Shown here: positions 32,481 through 41,693 of the stretch, piece after piece
Numbering within the stretch: position 1 is the first letter of the stretch
Layout of the letters: each line of letters opens with the position of its first letter
From: Pelagimonas sp.
GTDB lineage: Bacteria; Pseudomonadota; Alphaproteobacteria; Rhodobacterales; Rhodobacteraceae
DNA: 50,949 bases
Assembly (NCBI GenBank): GCA_025210265.1
Contig: JAOASD010000003.1
Span: forward strand, 1-50,949
Reading direction: 5' to 3'
Notes under the pieces: model-generated
Databases searched by the model: none
Told to the model about the DNA's origin: nothing
The model's input: the letters and a program-made list of their open reading frames with translations, nothing else
Translations under genes and position numbers: made by a program

Positions 32481-33350
32481 TTATTCCGGTGCAAATTCCG
32501 GTTTCGCATAGCCTTGCAGGTACAAAAGCGCGGTCAGGTCGCCATGGTTCACGCGGCAGTCGCTTTGCTCCTGCACGGCGGGTTTGGCGTGCAGCGCGAC
32601 GCCCAGACCAGCGCGGCCCAGCATCCCCAGATCATTGGCCCCGTCGCCGACGGCGATCACATCGGCCTCGGCAATGCCGATCCGGGCGGTGATCTCCTCC
32701 AGCGCGGTGACTTTGGCCTCGCGGCCAAGGATCGGGCGGCCGACCTCGCCGCTCAGCTGGCCATCTTTGACCAGCAGCGTGTTGGCGCGGTTTTCGTCAA
32801 AGCCCAGCATAGCCGAAACGCGCGCGGTAAAGGCGGTGAACCCGCCAGAGACCAGCGCCGCATGGCCACCCTGCGCCTTCATCGTGGCCAGCAGGGTTTT
32901 GCCGCCGGGCATCAGGGTGATGCGGTTTTCGACCACTGTGTCGATCACGCTTTCGGGCAGGCCTTTTAGTAGGGCGACACGTTCGGTCAGGGCACCTTCG
33001 AAATCCAATTCGCCATTCATGGCGCGGGCGGTGATGTCTTTGACATGGGCGCCGACCCCGGCCTCTTCGGCCAGCTCATCAATGCATTCCTGCTGGATCA
33101 TGGTGCTGTCCATATCCGCCAGCAGCATTTTCTTGCGCCGGTTTTCCGCAGGCAGGATGTTCAGATCAGCCTGATCACTGATCGAGGCGCGCACCTCGTC
33201 GAGATTGGCGGGCTGGGCGGCCAGCGGAAACTCCGCCGCCTCGCCGGGCGAAAGCCACGTGATGTCGCCGCCGCCCCAGGCATTGCAAAGCGAGTCAACA
33301 AGGGCGGTGTCCAATGCGCCGGGGCGCGCGATAAGCGAGACAATCAGCAT
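32481..33350 (-). CDS. serB: Phosphoserine phosphatase
   Basis: A 289-aa HAD-family enzyme, last step of serine synthesis. Motif I is LADMDSTMIQQECIDELAE near 78-96 (nucleophile DMDST), motif II is ALVSGGFTAF near 172, motif III is a Lys in GREAKV near 220, and motif IV is AVGDGANDLGMLGRAG near 242-257. A short N-terminal segment (about 70 aa) precedes the catalytic domain, as in many alphaproteobacterial SerB. The frame extends upstream to 33398; the ATG at 33350 agrees with family N-termini (LIVSLIARPGALD). It lies downstream of a two-gene group of unknown function. Confidence 0.93.
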   Translation of the reverse strand: MLIVSLIARPGALDTALVDSLCNAWGGGDITWLSPGEAAEFPLAAQPANLDEVRASISDQADLNILPAENRRKKMLLADMDSTMIQQECIDELAEEAGVGAHVKDITARAMNGELDFEGALTERVALLKGLPESVIDTVVENRITLMPGGKTLLATMKAQGGHAALVSGGFTAFTARVSAMLGFDENRANTLLVKDGQLSGEVGRPILGREAKVTALEEITARIGIAEADVIAVGDGANDLGMLGRAGLGVALHAKPAVQEQSDCRVNHGDLTALLYLQGYAKPEFAPE

Positions 33351-33443
33351 GGGGGCGGTCCTTTGGCCAGCAGACAAGCGTTGCGGGGCTTGTGCCATGC
33401 GGTCCCGCGCTTGGCCAGTGTGGGCAATGTCGCGCCGCGCCGG

Positions 33444-33821
33444 TTACATCGTTTCCAGACAATGCCGGCGAAAGGCGCGTTTCAGCATGTCCAGCTCGGC
33501 GCGCAGCAGGTCCATTTCGGCGCGGATGTCATCGCCCAGGGCCTCGCCCGCGATCAGGGTAAAGCTGCCCAGAACGGATTCCGCAATCGCGTCGCGGATC
33601 ACAAAGGTCTGGACCCCATCGCCGACGGCCTCTGCCGGGACGGGGATTTCCAACACCCAGCGTCCGGGTTTGGACGTGGCGGTGATCGCCACGCCGCGCA
33701 CCGGGCGATCGGCCAGCGACACGGTGATTTCGGGCTGGGGGCCATCGGGGTCGCTGCTGGTCAGCAGGCCTTCCCACACGCCTTCGCGGAAACGGGTCTT
33801 GGTCAGGTCAAACGCGCTCAT
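33444..33821 (-). CDS. Conserved hypothetical protein
   Basis: A 125-aa protein without signal peptide or membrane segment. The first 90 residues look like beta strands with Pro/Asp/Gly-rich turns (GVWEGLLTSSDPDGPQPEITVSLADRPVRGVAIT, RWVLEIPVPAEAVGDGVQTFVI). The last 35 form an amphipathic helix (DDIRAEMDLLRAELDMLKRAFRRHCLE), possibly a coiled coil. It begins 15 nt after the DUF6478 gene ends. I do not recognise a characterised family; it looks like a lineage-specific Rhodobacteraceae protein. Confidence 0.72.
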   Translation of the reverse strand: MSAFDLTKTRFREGVWEGLLTSSDPDGPQPEITVSLADRPVRGVAITATSKPGRWVLEIPVPAEAVGDGVQTFVIRDAIAESVLGSFTLIAGEALGDDIRAEMDLLRAELDMLKRAFRRHCLETM

Positions 33822-33836
33822 TCCTGTGTCTCCTGC

Positions 33837-34610
33837 TTACAGCTCGGCCCGTTTGCGGCGGCTGAAGGTCAGATCCCGCAGGATCACCTGGTTCATTTGC
33901 GGCCCTTCGAAAATCAGATCGAGCCACATTTTCTCGATCCGTTTTTCGTTCAGCTTTGTATAGGCCAGATCGAATTCGACCACGATGTCCTGTTCATGCA
34001 GCGGCAGTTCGCGCACGATCTGTTCGGTGTTGGGGCCGTGTTTGATGTTGAGCCGGGCAAAGATCTCCAGCGGCTTTTCCATTTCGACAATGGTTTCGAT
34101 GCGGATCAGATGTTTGCGGGTCAGGCCGTGGCTGGCCTTTTCCGGCAGATCGACCGCCAGCGACAGGTAAGATCCGTCAAATTTGAACACGTCCAGACGC
34201 AGGCCAAAGGCGGCCAGATCGGCCTCGCGCGTGTTGCGGATCTGGCGCAGGGTCAGTTCGGACTGGGCGCAATCGTGAAACAGCGTGGCCTCACTGCCCA
34301 GCTGCGACTGGGTCTGGACCGAAGACAGGCCGGGCACAGGCAGCGGGCCGCACCATAATTCAGGCCGCCAGCCCCAATCCGCATCATGCGGGCGCGGAAA
34401 ACTTTGATTGCCGATCAGGGGCAGGGCCAGCCGGGCCTCGGCCACATGCAGCAGGCGATCTAGCTGGGCCTTTAGGCGCCTTGCCTCGCCCCGTTGATGG
34501 CGCAGCTCGGGCAGGTCGGTTTTCTCTGCGCTTCTGGCCAGTTTGGTCCAGCGGCGCAGGGCCCCCATGCGGATGCTGCGGCCCAAGAGTCCCGGTTCAT
34601 CACCAGCCAT
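33837..34610 (-). CDS. DUF6478-family protein
   Basis: About 257 aa; no signal peptide or membrane helix. The central part fits the DUF6478 pattern: a domain with DWGWRPELWCGPLPVPGLSSV near 78-98, LFHDCAQSELTLRQIRN, and a C-terminal half rich in charged strands with KHLIRIETIVEMEKPLEIFARLNIKHGPNTEQIVRELPL, then EKRIEKMWLDLIFEGPQMNQVILRDL. Function is not known; it is a Rhodobacterales-specific conserved family. GGCAGG precedes ATG 34610, favoured over upstream starts. It probably shares a transcript with the next small gene. Confidence 0.8.
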   Translation of the reverse strand: MAGDEPGLLGRSIRMGALRRWTKLARSAEKTDLPELRHQRGEARRLKAQLDRLLHVAEARLALPLIGNQSFPRPHDADWGWRPELWCGPLPVPGLSSVQTQSQLGSEATLFHDCAQSELTLRQIRNTREADLAAFGLRLDVFKFDGSYLSLAVDLPEKASHGLTRKHLIRIETIVEMEKPLEIFARLNIKHGPNTEQIVRELPLHEQDIVVEFDLAYTKLNEKRIEKMWLDLIFEGPQMNQVILRDLTFSRRKRAEL

Positions 34611-34726
34611 GATTTGCCCTGCCTTCTGCCAAAGCCGAGAGGGCTGTTGCACCCTCTTCCCCTTCTTTGCGCAGTATTATGGCAAATCCTTCCGATTGAA
34701 TAAACGACGAAACGGCGCTGCCGTTC

Positions 34727-35422
34727 CTAGTCTTTGCTGCTGGCCGCGATGATCTGGCGGCGTGTGCGGTTCAGCAGATCACCACCGCGCGTGCCTGCAT
34801 AGGCGCTGCCTTCGGGGGCGTATAGTGCCAGCGCGACAAGCCGCCCGTTCAGGGCAAAGGTGCTGCGCCAATAGCGATCATCCCCGTTGGGCAGCACGCT
34901 TGCGGTGTCGCCCCGCAGCTGCACGCGGGTGAGCTGATCGGTTTCAACGCGCTTCAGCAGCTCTGCCCCGGTGCCAGAGGCGATCTCCATCGCTGAGGGC
35001 AGATCCTGCGCCGAACCGCGCGGGCCGGTGGTCACGGTGATCAGCAGAGGGTCAACAAACAGCCCGGCCTTGCCCCCGGACAGGATGCTGCACGAAGCCA
35101 AAAGGGCAAAGCCCCGCATCGGGCCGCGCTGCACCGTGGTTGGGTCGATGCAATAGCCGCGCGGGCCGCGCACCACGACCTTGCCACCGGCTAGATCGGC
35201 GCTGGCCAGGGGTTTGGGCAGTTTCGGGCGGGTGTCGCCCAGCGTTTTTTCTGTCGGCGCGCGTGGCCCAAACAGCCCGGACAGAAACGGGGCGTTGCCG
35301 CCCCGCTTGTTGGTTTCGCTGGCCCTGGTCTGGCCGTCAGGTGCCGAATCCGGGACCGGGGCCAGACAGCCTGCCAGCATCGCGCCGCAGGCAATCAGAA
35401 CAGGCCAGCGCCACATCCGCAT
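34727..35422 (-). CDS. Predicted lipoprotein of unknown function
   Basis: A 231-aa protein with a lipobox LAGC (C19) after MRMWRWPVLIACGAML, so it is lipid-anchored in the envelope. The mature region begins with a disordered part (residues 20-75) and then a compact domain: GYCIDPTTVQRGPMRGFALLASCSILSGG near 90-118 and VQLRGDTASVLPNGDDRYWRSTFALNGRLVALALYAPEGSAYAGTRG. Five nt separate it from the ilvD stop, so it is co-transcribed with ilvD. No domain recognised; its function is unknown. Confidence 0.72.
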   Translation of the reverse strand: MRMWRWPVLIACGAMLAGCLAPVPDSAPDGQTRASETNKRGGNAPFLSGLFGPRAPTEKTLGDTRPKLPKPLASADLAGGKVVVRGPRGYCIDPTTVQRGPMRGFALLASCSILSGGKAGLFVDPLLITVTTGPRGSAQDLPSAMEIASGTGAELLKRVETDQLTRVQLRGDTASVLPNGDDRYWRSTFALNGRLVALALYAPEGSAYAGTRGGDLLNRTRRQIIAASSKD

Positions 35423-35426
35423 CAGA

Positions 35427-37160
35427 TCAGAGATCCGCGTAGATGTGTTTTTCTTTCTCTGCGCCCGGATGGGTCACAGCACCGCGATAGGTGTCGCCCA
35501 CCAGCTGCGCGTATTTCCACAGCGCGCCCGAGGCATAGATGGTGTCGCGCGGGCCTTTCCAGTTGGCTTTGCGCTCTGCCAGGTCCTCGTCGCTGAGATC
35601 GACCGAGATCTCGCCGGTGATGGCGTTGATGGTGATGACATCGCCATCCACCAGCAGACCAATCGGGCCGGCTTTGGCAGCTTCGGGGCCGACATGGCCG
35701 ACGCAGAAACCACGGGTCGCACCCGAGAAACGGCCATCGGTGATCAGCGCAACCTTTTTGCCCATGCCCTGACCGGACAGTGCCGCAGTGGTGGCCAGCA
35801 TTTCACGCATACCCGGCCCACCCGAGGGGCCTTCGTTGCGGATGACCAGCACTTCGCCTTCTTTGTATTCGCGCTTTTTGACGGCCTCGAATGCGTCTTC
35901 TTCGCATTCAAAGACACGTGCGGGGCCGGTGAACACCTGCTCTGCCTCGGTCATGCCGGCGACTTTCACAATCGCGCCTTCGGGGGCCAGGTTGCCCTTC
36001 AGGCCGACAACGCCGCCGGTTTTGGTCAGCGGGTTTTCAACGGTGTAGATCACCTTGCCGTCGGCTTCGCCTTCGATCTTGTCCAGCTCTTCGCCGATGG
36101 AATAGCCGCTGACGGTCATGCAGTCTTCGTGCAGCAGACCGGCCTTGCGCAGCTCTTTCATCACGACGGGCACACCGCCTGCCTCGTAAAGATCCTTTGC
36201 AACATATTGGCCGCCAGGCTTGAGGTCGACGAAATAGGGCGTGTCCTTGAAGATCTCGCAGACATCATCCAGCAGGAATTCGATCCCCGCCTCATGCGCC
36301 ATGGCGGGCAGGTGCAGACCGGCATTGGTCGAGCCACCGGTGCAGGCCACGATGCGCGCGGCATTTTCCAGCGATTTGCGGGTGACGATGTCACGCGGGC
36401 GGATGCCTTTTTCCAGCAGATCCATAACCGCGATCCCCGACGCCGTCGCATATTGGTCGCGGGTTTCATAAGGCGCGGGCGCGCCCGAGCTGTTCAGCAG
36501 GGCCAGGCCGATCGCCTCGGATACGCAGGCCATGGTGTTGGCGGTGAACTGACCACCACAGGCCCCGGCAGAGGGGCAGGCGACCTTTTCCAGTGCCTTC
36601 AGCTCTTCGTCCGTGTTCGCACCGGCCTGGTGACGACCAACGGCCTCGAACACATCCTGAACCGTCACGTCCTGGCCTTTGAATTTGCCCGGCATGATCG
36701 AGCCGCCATAGATGAAGACCGACGGCACATTCAGGCGCAGCATCGACATCATCATGCCCGGCAGGGATTTGTCACAGCCCGCCAGACCAACCAGCGCATC
36801 ATAGCAATGGCCGCGCATGGTCAGTTCAACGGTGTCGGCAATCGCCTCGCGCGAGGCGAGCGAGCTGCGCATCCCCTCGTGGCCCATGGCGATGCCGTCG
36901 GTCACGGTGATGGTGGTAAATTCGCGCGGGGTGCCCATGGCTTCGCGGACGCCCAGTTTCACGGCCTGGGCCTGACGGTTCAGCGAAATGTTGCAGGGCG
37001 CGGCTTCGTTCCAGCAGGTCGCCACACCGATCAGCGGCTGGTGAATTTCATCCTCGGACATGCCCATCGCGTAATAATACGAGCGGTGCGGCGCGCGGGC
37101 CGGGCCTTCGGTCACGTGACGGCTGGGAAGTTTGGTTTTGTCGAACGGACGCTTGAGCAT
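35427..37160 (-). CDS. ilvD: Dihydroxy-acid dehydratase
   Basis: A 577-aa iron-sulfur enzyme of valine, isoleucine and leucine biosynthesis, dehydrating dihydroxy acids to 2-oxo acids. The cysteines typical of the family are visible: C49 in [14 protein letters not shown]121 in [14 protein letters not shown] and C194 in [15 protein letters not shown]. Other signatures are [10 protein letters not shown] and [16 protein letters not shown]. The GGAGGAG ribosome site before the ATG is strong. Together with leuB at the window start, this makes two branched-chain enzymes in one region, but they are not in one operon. Confidence 0.95.
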   Translation of the reverse strand: MLKRPFDKTKLPSRHVTEGPARAPHRSYYYAMGMSEDEIHQPLIGVATCWNEAAPCNISLNRQAQAVKLGVREAMGTPREFTTITVTDGIAMGHEGMRSSLASREAIADTVELTMRGHCYDALVGLAGCDKSLPGMMMSMLRLNVPSVFIYGGSIMPGKFKGQDVTVQDVFEAVGRHQAGANTDEELKALEKVACPSAGACGGQFTANTMACVSEAIGLALLNSSGAPAPYETRDQYATASGIAVMDLLEKGIRPRDIVTRKSLENAARIVACTGGSTNAGLHLPAMAHEAGIEFLLDDVCEIFKDTPYFVDLKPGGQYVAKDLYEAGGVPVVMKELRKAGLLHEDCMTVSGYSIGEELDKIEGEADGKVIYTVENPLTKTGGVVGLKGNLAPEGAIVKVAGMTEAEQVFTGPARVFECEEDAFEAVKKREYKEGEVLVIRNEGPSGGPGMREMLATTAALSGQGMGKKVALITDGRFSGATRGFCVGHVGPEAAKAGPIGLLVDGDVITINAITGEISVDLSDEDLAERKANWKGPRDTIYASGALWKYAQLVGDTYRGAVTHPGAEKEKHIYADL

Positions 37161-37292
37161 ATTGGCTCCTCCGGAAGGATGGCTTTGGGTTTGAAATAAC
37201 GAAGCGGCCCGTTGCCTACAAGAGCGGCAGAGCTGTGCGCCGCAAATTCAAGTGCCTTGAATTTGGTCGGTATGCGGGAGATTACGAAAAAT

Positions 37293-37367
37293 GTGAACGA
37301 AACAGTTTAGTTTGATATTGCAATCTGAACCAGTCGGTTTAGATAAGTAAACGAAGCAGTTCACTTT
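37293..37367 (+). promoter_or_regulatory. Three operator-like repeats around a candidate promoter
   Basis: The repeats are GTGAACGAAACAGTTTA (37293-37309), CTGAACCAGTCGGTTTA (37325-37341) and GTAAACGAAGCAGTTCA (37347-37363). All fit RAAC-N6-GTTYA, typical of TetR-family dyads. Copies 1 and 3 agree at all but a few positions. A weak promoter (TTGCAA 37318-37323, 16-bp spacer, TAGATA 37340-37345) lies between the outer copies, with the middle copy in its spacer. Confidence 0.6.
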
Positions 37368-37379
37368 TGGAGAATCGCC

Positions 37380-37571
37380 ATGAAACGCGTTCTGAACACC
37401 TCGATCAAATCTCTGGTTCTGGCAGGCGCGACCGTTCTGTCGCTCAGCGCCGCGGCGCAGGCCAATATCCCCACCATCCAAATGCCGGACCTGACCTTTC
37501 CGCCGGCGCAGCCGGATGTGACCACACAGGATTGTCAGTCCATTCTGCAGGGGCTGGGCGGCTGCCAGTGA
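37380..37571 (+). CDS. Small secreted protein of unknown function (TetR neighbour)
   Basis: A 63-aa protein. GGAGA with good spacing precedes the ATG. Signal peptide at about 1-28 (LNTSIKSLVLAGATVLSLSAAAQA); the mature part is only about 35 residues, Pro-rich (IPTIQMPDLTFPPAQP) and ending CQSILQGLGGCQ. Two cysteines, C52 and C62, could form a disulfide. It lies directly behind the three operator-like repeats and 60 bp before the TetR gene, so the pair is probably co-regulated. I do not recognise a family. Possible roles include a secreted peptide or an envelope-stress product; none is shown. Confidence 0.7.
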   Translation: MKRVLNTSIKSLVLAGATVLSLSAAAQANIPTIQMPDLTFPPAQPDVTTQDCQSILQGLGGCQ

Positions 37572-37631
37572 TCCCGGCCTGCTTGCCCGAACTGAACTGC
37601 CGGGTTTATACTTGGCAGAAAGGGAGCAGGC

Positions 37632-38246
37632 ATGACCGCTGAAACACAGGTGCGCAAAGGGCGCAAATTCGATCAGGTGCTGGAGGGCGCGCGCGTGGTT
37701 TTCCTGCGCGACGGGTTCGAAGGCGCCAGTGTCGATGACATCGCCCGCGAGGCCGGGGTCTCCAAGGCAACCCTATACAGCTATTTCCCGGACAAACGTC
37801 TGTTGTTCCTGGAAGTGGCCGGGGATCAATGTACCCGCCAGGCCGAAGATGCGCTGGTCACAATGGATCTGTCTTTGCCGCCGCGCATCGTGTTGCGGCA
37901 GGTGGCAGAGCGGTTCCTGCAGTTCATTTTTTCGGAAATGGGGCAGCGGATCTTTCGCATCTGCGTGGCCGAAGCAGATCGCTTTCCCGAACTGGGGCGG
38001 CAGTTCTATGAATGCGGCCCCGCGACGATGCGGCGGGCGCTGACAACCTATCTGATTCAGTCCCGTGACCGCGGAGAGCTGGCCATCGACGATCTGGACC
38101 TTGCCGCTGACCAGTTTGTCGAACTCTGCAAGGCCGATCTGTGGCCGCGCCTGATGTTTGGCATTCAGCAGGAATTCAGTCCGGTCGAATCTACGCGGAT
38201 TGTGGATGGCGCTGTCGACACCTTCATGGCACGTTACGGAACGTAA
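37632..38246 (+). CDS. TetR/AcrR-family transcriptional regulator
   Basis: A 204-aa TetR-family repressor. The DNA-binding domain is at about 12-60 (RKFDQVLEGARVVFLRDGFEGASVDDIAREAGVSKATLYSYFPDKRLLF, the classic helix-turn-helix). The C-terminal ligand domain resembles the AefR/TetR_C_7 type (IFSEMGQRIFRICVAEADRFPELGRQFYECGPATMRRALTTYL, ADQFVELCKADLWPRLMFGI). GGGAG precedes the ATG. It probably binds the three repeats upstream of the small secreted gene and so controls itself. The ligand is unknown. The formaldehyde hydrolase gene follows but has its own ribosome site. Confidence 0.9.
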   Translation: MTAETQVRKGRKFDQVLEGARVVFLRDGFEGASVDDIAREAGVSKATLYSYFPDKRLLFLEVAGDQCTRQAEDALVTMDLSLPPRIVLRQVAERFLQFIFSEMGQRIFRICVAEADRFPELGRQFYECGPATMRRALTTYLIQSRDRGELAIDDLDLAADQFVELCKADLWPRLMFGIQQEFSPVESTRIVDGAVDTFMARYGT

Positions 38247-38294
38247 CAGCGCCCGGACAACGGGTGATTCCGCGTGACTATGGAGGCACTTCAG

Positions 38295-39131
38295 GTGGAA
38301 ACAGTATCGGAAAACCGCTGCTTTGGCGGCACTCAGGGCGTGTATCGCCACAGCTCGGACGCCTGCGGTTGCGACATGACCTTTGGTCTGTTCCTGCCCC
38401 CCGAGGCGGCACATGGCGAAGTGCCGGTGCTGTGGTACCTGTCCGGGCTGACCTGCACCCATGAAAATGCCATGACCAAGGCCGCCGCGCAGGGCTGGGC
38501 CGCCGAGGCGGGCATTGCGCTGGTGTTCCCCGATACGTCGCCGCGTGGCGAAGGCGTGGCCAATGATGACGCCTATGATCTGGGGCAGGGTGCCGGGTTC
38601 TATGTGAACGCGACTCAGGATCCCTGGGCACCGCATTTCCGCATGTGGGATTACATCGCCGAGGAACTGCCCGCGCTGCTGGCCAAGGAGTTCCCGATTG
38701 ATGCGGACCGCCAGGCGATCACCGGTCATTCCATGGGCGGGCATGGCGCGCTGACCCTGGCGATGAACCTGCCGGGCCGCTTCCGGTCGGTTTCGGCCTT
38801 TGCGCCGATCGCCAACCCGACCGCCAGTGATTGGGGGCGCAAGCAGCTGAGCGCCTATCTGGGCGATGATGAAACCCAGTGGGCGAAACATGATTCGACC
38901 CTTTTGATGCGTGAAAAGGGCTTTGACGGGCCTGTTCTGATTGATCAGGGCGCGTCGGATCAGTTCCTGGATCTGCTCAAACCCGAAGCCCTGTCCCACG
39001 CCATGGCCGAGCGCCGTCAGGATGGCACCTTCCGTATGCAGAAGGGCTATGACCACAGCTATTTCTTTGTCTCGACCTTCATGGAAGAGCACATCGCCTT
39101 CCACGCTGAATCTTTGTACGGGAACATCTGA
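38295..39131 (+). CDS. fghA: S-formylglutathione hydrolase
   Basis: A 278-aa esterase-D-type alpha/beta hydrolase that releases formate and glutathione from S-formylglutathione in formaldehyde oxidation. The nucleophile elbow is GHSMGGHGAL (Ser near residue 144), the oxyanion region is LWYLSGLTCTHENAMTK near 46-62, and the catalytic His is in YDHSYFFVSTF near 258, with the Asp earlier in VLIDQGASDQF. I chose GTG at 38295, because GGAGG lies 8 nt ahead and because homologues begin at this point (ETVSENRCFGG); an ATG at 38280 and a GTG at 38274 are weaker. The sthA ATG shares its stop's last base (TGATG). The alcohol dehydrogenase partner is not in this window. Confidence 0.93.
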   Translation: METVSENRCFGGTQGVYRHSSDACGCDMTFGLFLPPEAAHGEVPVLWYLSGLTCTHENAMTKAAAQGWAAEAGIALVFPDTSPRGEGVANDDAYDLGQGAGFYVNATQDPWAPHFRMWDYIAEELPALLAKEFPIDADRQAITGHSMGGHGALTLAMNLPGRFRSVSAFAPIANPTASDWGRKQLSAYLGDDETQWAKHDSTLLMREKGFDGPVLIDQGASDQFLDLLKPEALSHAMAERRQDGTFRMQKGYDHSYFFVSTFMEEHIAFHAESLYGNI

Positions 39132-40609
39132 TGGCACAATACGATCTTGTCATTATTGGGTCGGGCCCGTCGGGCAAAGCCGCTGCGATTCAGGCGGGCA
39201 AGCTCAAGCGGCGGGTTCTGGTCATTGACCGCAAGGACCGTCTGGGCGGGGTGTCGGTGCATACCGGCACCATCCCGTCCAAGACCCTGCGCGAAACCGT
39301 GCTGAACCTGTCAGGCTGGCGCGAGCGGTCCTTTTATGGCCGGTCCTACCGGGTTAAAGACGAGATCGGCGCAGGCGACCTGAAGGCGCGCCTGCATATG
39401 ACACTGGACCACGAGGTTGACGCGCTGGAACACCAGTTCGCGCGCAACCACGTGGATACGCTGAATGGCGAGGCCAGCTTTACCGGCCCGAACGAGGTCC
39501 GCGTTGTCTGTGACAATGGTGAGGTGCAGACCATCACCAGCGACAAGTTCCTGATCGCCACCGGCACCCGGACCTATCGCCCGGACACGATCCCGTTCAA
39601 CGGGACCACGATTCTGGACAGTGACGAGATCCTGGATCTGGCGGAAATTCCGCGCTCGCTGGTTGTGGTGGGCGCTGGTGTGATCGGGGTGGAATATGCG
39701 TCGATGTTTGCGGCGCTGGATGTGCGCGTGACATTGATCGAACCGCGCAGCAGTTTCCTTGATTTCATCGACCGCTACACGATTGATGAGTTCACCCATC
39801 AGGTGCGCGACAATGGGCTGGACATTCGTCTGGGATCGCAGATTGAAACGGTCGAGGATCGCGGCGATTACGTCGAGGTCACGCTGGAAAACGGACGCCA
39901 TGTGCGGGCTGAAATGCTGCTGTTTGCCGCCGGGCGCATGGGCGCGACGGGCAAGCTGGGGCTGGATCAGGCCGGGCTGGAAACCGACCATCGCGGCCGG
40001 ATCGAGGTCGACCGCAAGAGTTACCAGACCAAGGTGCCCAATATCTATGCCGCGGGCGACGTGATCGGCCATCCGTCGCTGGCCTCGACCTCGCTGCAGC
40101 AGGGGCGCGTTGCGGCCTGTCATGCACTGGACACGCCGACCCTGCCGGAAAGCCCGTGGTTCCCCTATGGCATCTATTCCGTGCCGGAAATTTCCACCTG
40201 CGGCATGTCCGAAGAAGAGGCGCAGGAACGCGGCATCCCCTATGAGGTCGGCATTGGCCGGTTCCGCGAAACGTCGCGCGGGCATATCATGGGGCTGCAT
40301 CACGGCATGGTCAAAATGCTGGTCAGCCTGAAGACCCGCCGCCTGCTTGGCGTGCAGATTGTCGGCGAAGGCGCGACCGAGCTGATCCACATCGCGCAGG
40401 CGGTTCTGAACCTCAAAGGCACGGTGGATTATTTCGTCGAGAACACGTTCAACTATCCGACCCTGGCCGAGGCCTACCGGATTGCGGGTCTGGACGCGTT
40501 CAACCGGATGCCTATCCCGGATGAATTCAAGGTCGCGAAAAAGAAGCCCGCTAAGGCGGCTGAAAAGGTGTCCGAGAAACCCGCAGACAAGCCGGCTGCG
40601 AAAAAGTGA
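39131..40609 (+). CDS. sthA: Soluble pyridine nucleotide transhydrogenase with Lys/Ala-rich tail
   Basis: A 492-aa FAD-dependent oxidoreductase of the Si-specific NAD(P)+ transhydrogenase type that balances NADPH and NADH. The FAD-binding site is GSGPSGKAA near 9-17. [16 protein letters not shown] near 41-56 has Thr-Ile-Pro-Ser where disulfide reductases have a CxxxxC pair, as SthA does. The NAD-binding site is [13 protein letters not shown] near 180-192, and [23 protein letters not shown] follows near 309-331. The last about 25 residues form a Lys/Pro/Ala-rich tail ([16 protein letters not shown] and PADKPAAKK) that E. coli SthA (466 aa) lacks. The 3' end overlaps the DUF188 gene (GTGA). Confidence 0.94.
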   Translation: MAQYDLVIIGSGPSGKAAAIQAGKLKRRVLVIDRKDRLGGVSVHTGTIPSKTLRETVLNLSGWRERSFYGRSYRVKDEIGAGDLKARLHMTLDHEVDALEHQFARNHVDTLNGEASFTGPNEVRVVCDNGEVQTITSDKFLIATGTRTYRPDTIPFNGTTILDSDEILDLAEIPRSLVVVGAGVIGVEYASMFAALDVRVTLIEPRSSFLDFIDRYTIDEFTHQVRDNGLDIRLGSQIETVEDRGDYVEVTLENGRHVRAEMLLFAAGRMGATGKLGLDQAGLETDHRGRIEVDRKSYQTKVPNIYAAGDVIGHPSLASTSLQQGRVAACHALDTPTLPESPWFPYGIYSVPEISTCGMSEEEAQERGIPYEVGIGRFRETSRGHIMGLHHGMVKMLVSLKTRRLLGVQIVGEGATELIHIAQAVLNLKGTVDYFVENTFNYPTLAEAYRIAGLDAFNRMPIPDEFKVAKKKPAKAAEKVSEKPADKPAAKK

Positions 40610-41067
40610 CGATCCTTTACGTGGATGCCGACGCCTGCCCGGTCAAACAAGAGGCCGAGCGGGTGGCGACCCGTCATGGGGTGGCGCTGAAACTGGTCAG
40701 CAATGGCGGGCTGCGGCCCTCGCCCAACCCGCTGGTCGAAACCGTGATCGTGCCCGAAGGCCCGGATATCGCCGATATGTGGATCGCCGACCGCGCCACG
40801 CGCGGCGATGTGGTGATCACCTCGGACATGCCTTTGGCCGCAAAATGTGTGGAGGCCGGGGCGCAGGTGCTGCGCCATGATGGCTCGGTTCTGGATGCGC
40901 GTAATATTGGCCAGCAACTGGCGATGCGCGATCTGATGGCCGATCTGCGCGCCGCTGATCCGTTCCGTCAGGGCGGCGGCAAAGCGTTTTCAAAGGCCGA
41001 TCGATCCCGCTTTCTGGACGGGTTGGAACGGGCCATGCGCACAGCAATGAAAGAAGCAGGACAATGA
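40606..41067 (+). CDS. DUF188 (UPF0178/YaiI-YqxD) family protein
   Basis: A 153-aa protein with the PIN-like fold signature of the family: [25 protein letters not shown] at the start, [55 protein letters not shown] in the middle, and a late helix [16 protein letters not shown]. Its molecular role is unsettled. It starts with GTG overlapping the sthA stop, and the next gene overlaps its own stop (ATGA), so sthA, this gene and the HAD gene are a translationally coupled string. Assignment is strong; function unknown. Confidence 0.88.
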   Translation: MTILYVDADACPVKQEAERVATRHGVALKLVSNGGLRPSPNPLVETVIVPEGPDIADMWIADRATRGDVVITSDMPLAAKCVEAGAQVLRHDGSVLDARNIGQQLAMRDLMADLRAADPFRQGGGKAFSKADRSRFLDGLERAMRTAMKEAGQ

Positions 41068-41693
41068 GTGAAGCTCCAGTTCAGGCGGTGATCTTTGACA
41101 TCGGTAATGTGCTGATCGAATGGCAACCCGAACGCTATTATGATCGCAAGATTGGCGAAGCGAAGCGCAAAGAAATGTTCGCTGCGGTCGATCTGCATGG
41201 CATGAATGACGTGGTGGATCGCGGCGGGGATTTCCGTCAGACGATCTATGATTGGGCGGAAAAGACACCGGAATGGCGTGATGAGATCCGGCTTTGGCAT
41301 GATGACTGGCTGGCCATTGCCCAGCCCGCGATCCCGCAGTCCGTGCGCCTGTTGCGGGCGCTGCGGGCCAATGGCGTGCCGGTCTTTGCCCTGACCAATT
41401 TCGGCATTGGCACATGGGCCATCGCCACGCCCGAATTTGATTTCCTGAACGAGTTCGACCACGCCTATGTGTCGGGGCATATGGGCATCGCCAAGCCGGA
41501 TGACGAGATCTATGCACAGGTCGAAGCCCATTGTGGCCTGCCGGCGCACAGCCTTCTGTTTGCCGATGACCGGCTGGAAAATGTGCAGGCGGCGCAGGCG
41601 CGTGGCTGGCAGGTGCATCAGTTTATCGACCCGCAGGGCTGGGCCGATATGCTGGTGGCAAAGGGGCTTCTGACCCGCGATCAGGCGGGCTGA
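41064..41693 (+). CDS. HAD-family phosphatase (YihX-like), paralogue of the phn HAD
   Basis: A 209-aa HAD hydrolase. Motif I is [14 protein letters not shown] (nucleophile Asp near residue 11, Gly at +2), motif II is ALTNFG near 110, the motif III Lys is in IAKPD near 143, and motif IV is FADDR near 170. The N-terminal signature is nearly identical to the HAD at 24423 (FDIGNVLVDWQP). YihX-type enzymes act on sugar 1-phosphates. The start is within the previous stop (ATGA). The 3' end overlaps the convergent MFS gene by 13 bp (41681-41693). Confidence 0.9.
   Translation: MSEAPVQAVIFDIGNVLIEWQPERYYDRKIGEAKRKEMFAAVDLHGMNDVVDRGGDFRQTIYDWAEKTPEWRDEIRLWHDDWLAIAQPAIPQSVRLLRALRANGVPVFALTNFGIGTWAIATPEFDFLNEFDHAYVSGHMGIAKPDDEIYAQVEAHCGLPAHSLLFADDRLENVQAAQARGWQVHQFIDPQGWADMLVAKGLLTRDQAG

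Noticed and set aside
30820-32511. 563-codon plus-strand frame opposite copA
   Set aside because: A Gln/Arg/His/Gly-rich shadow frame; copA motifs on the other strand are decisive.
35181-37199. 672-codon plus-strand frame opposite ilvD
   Set aside because: It is a shadow; ilvD is well conserved on the minus strand and the frame starts within the lipoprotein gene.
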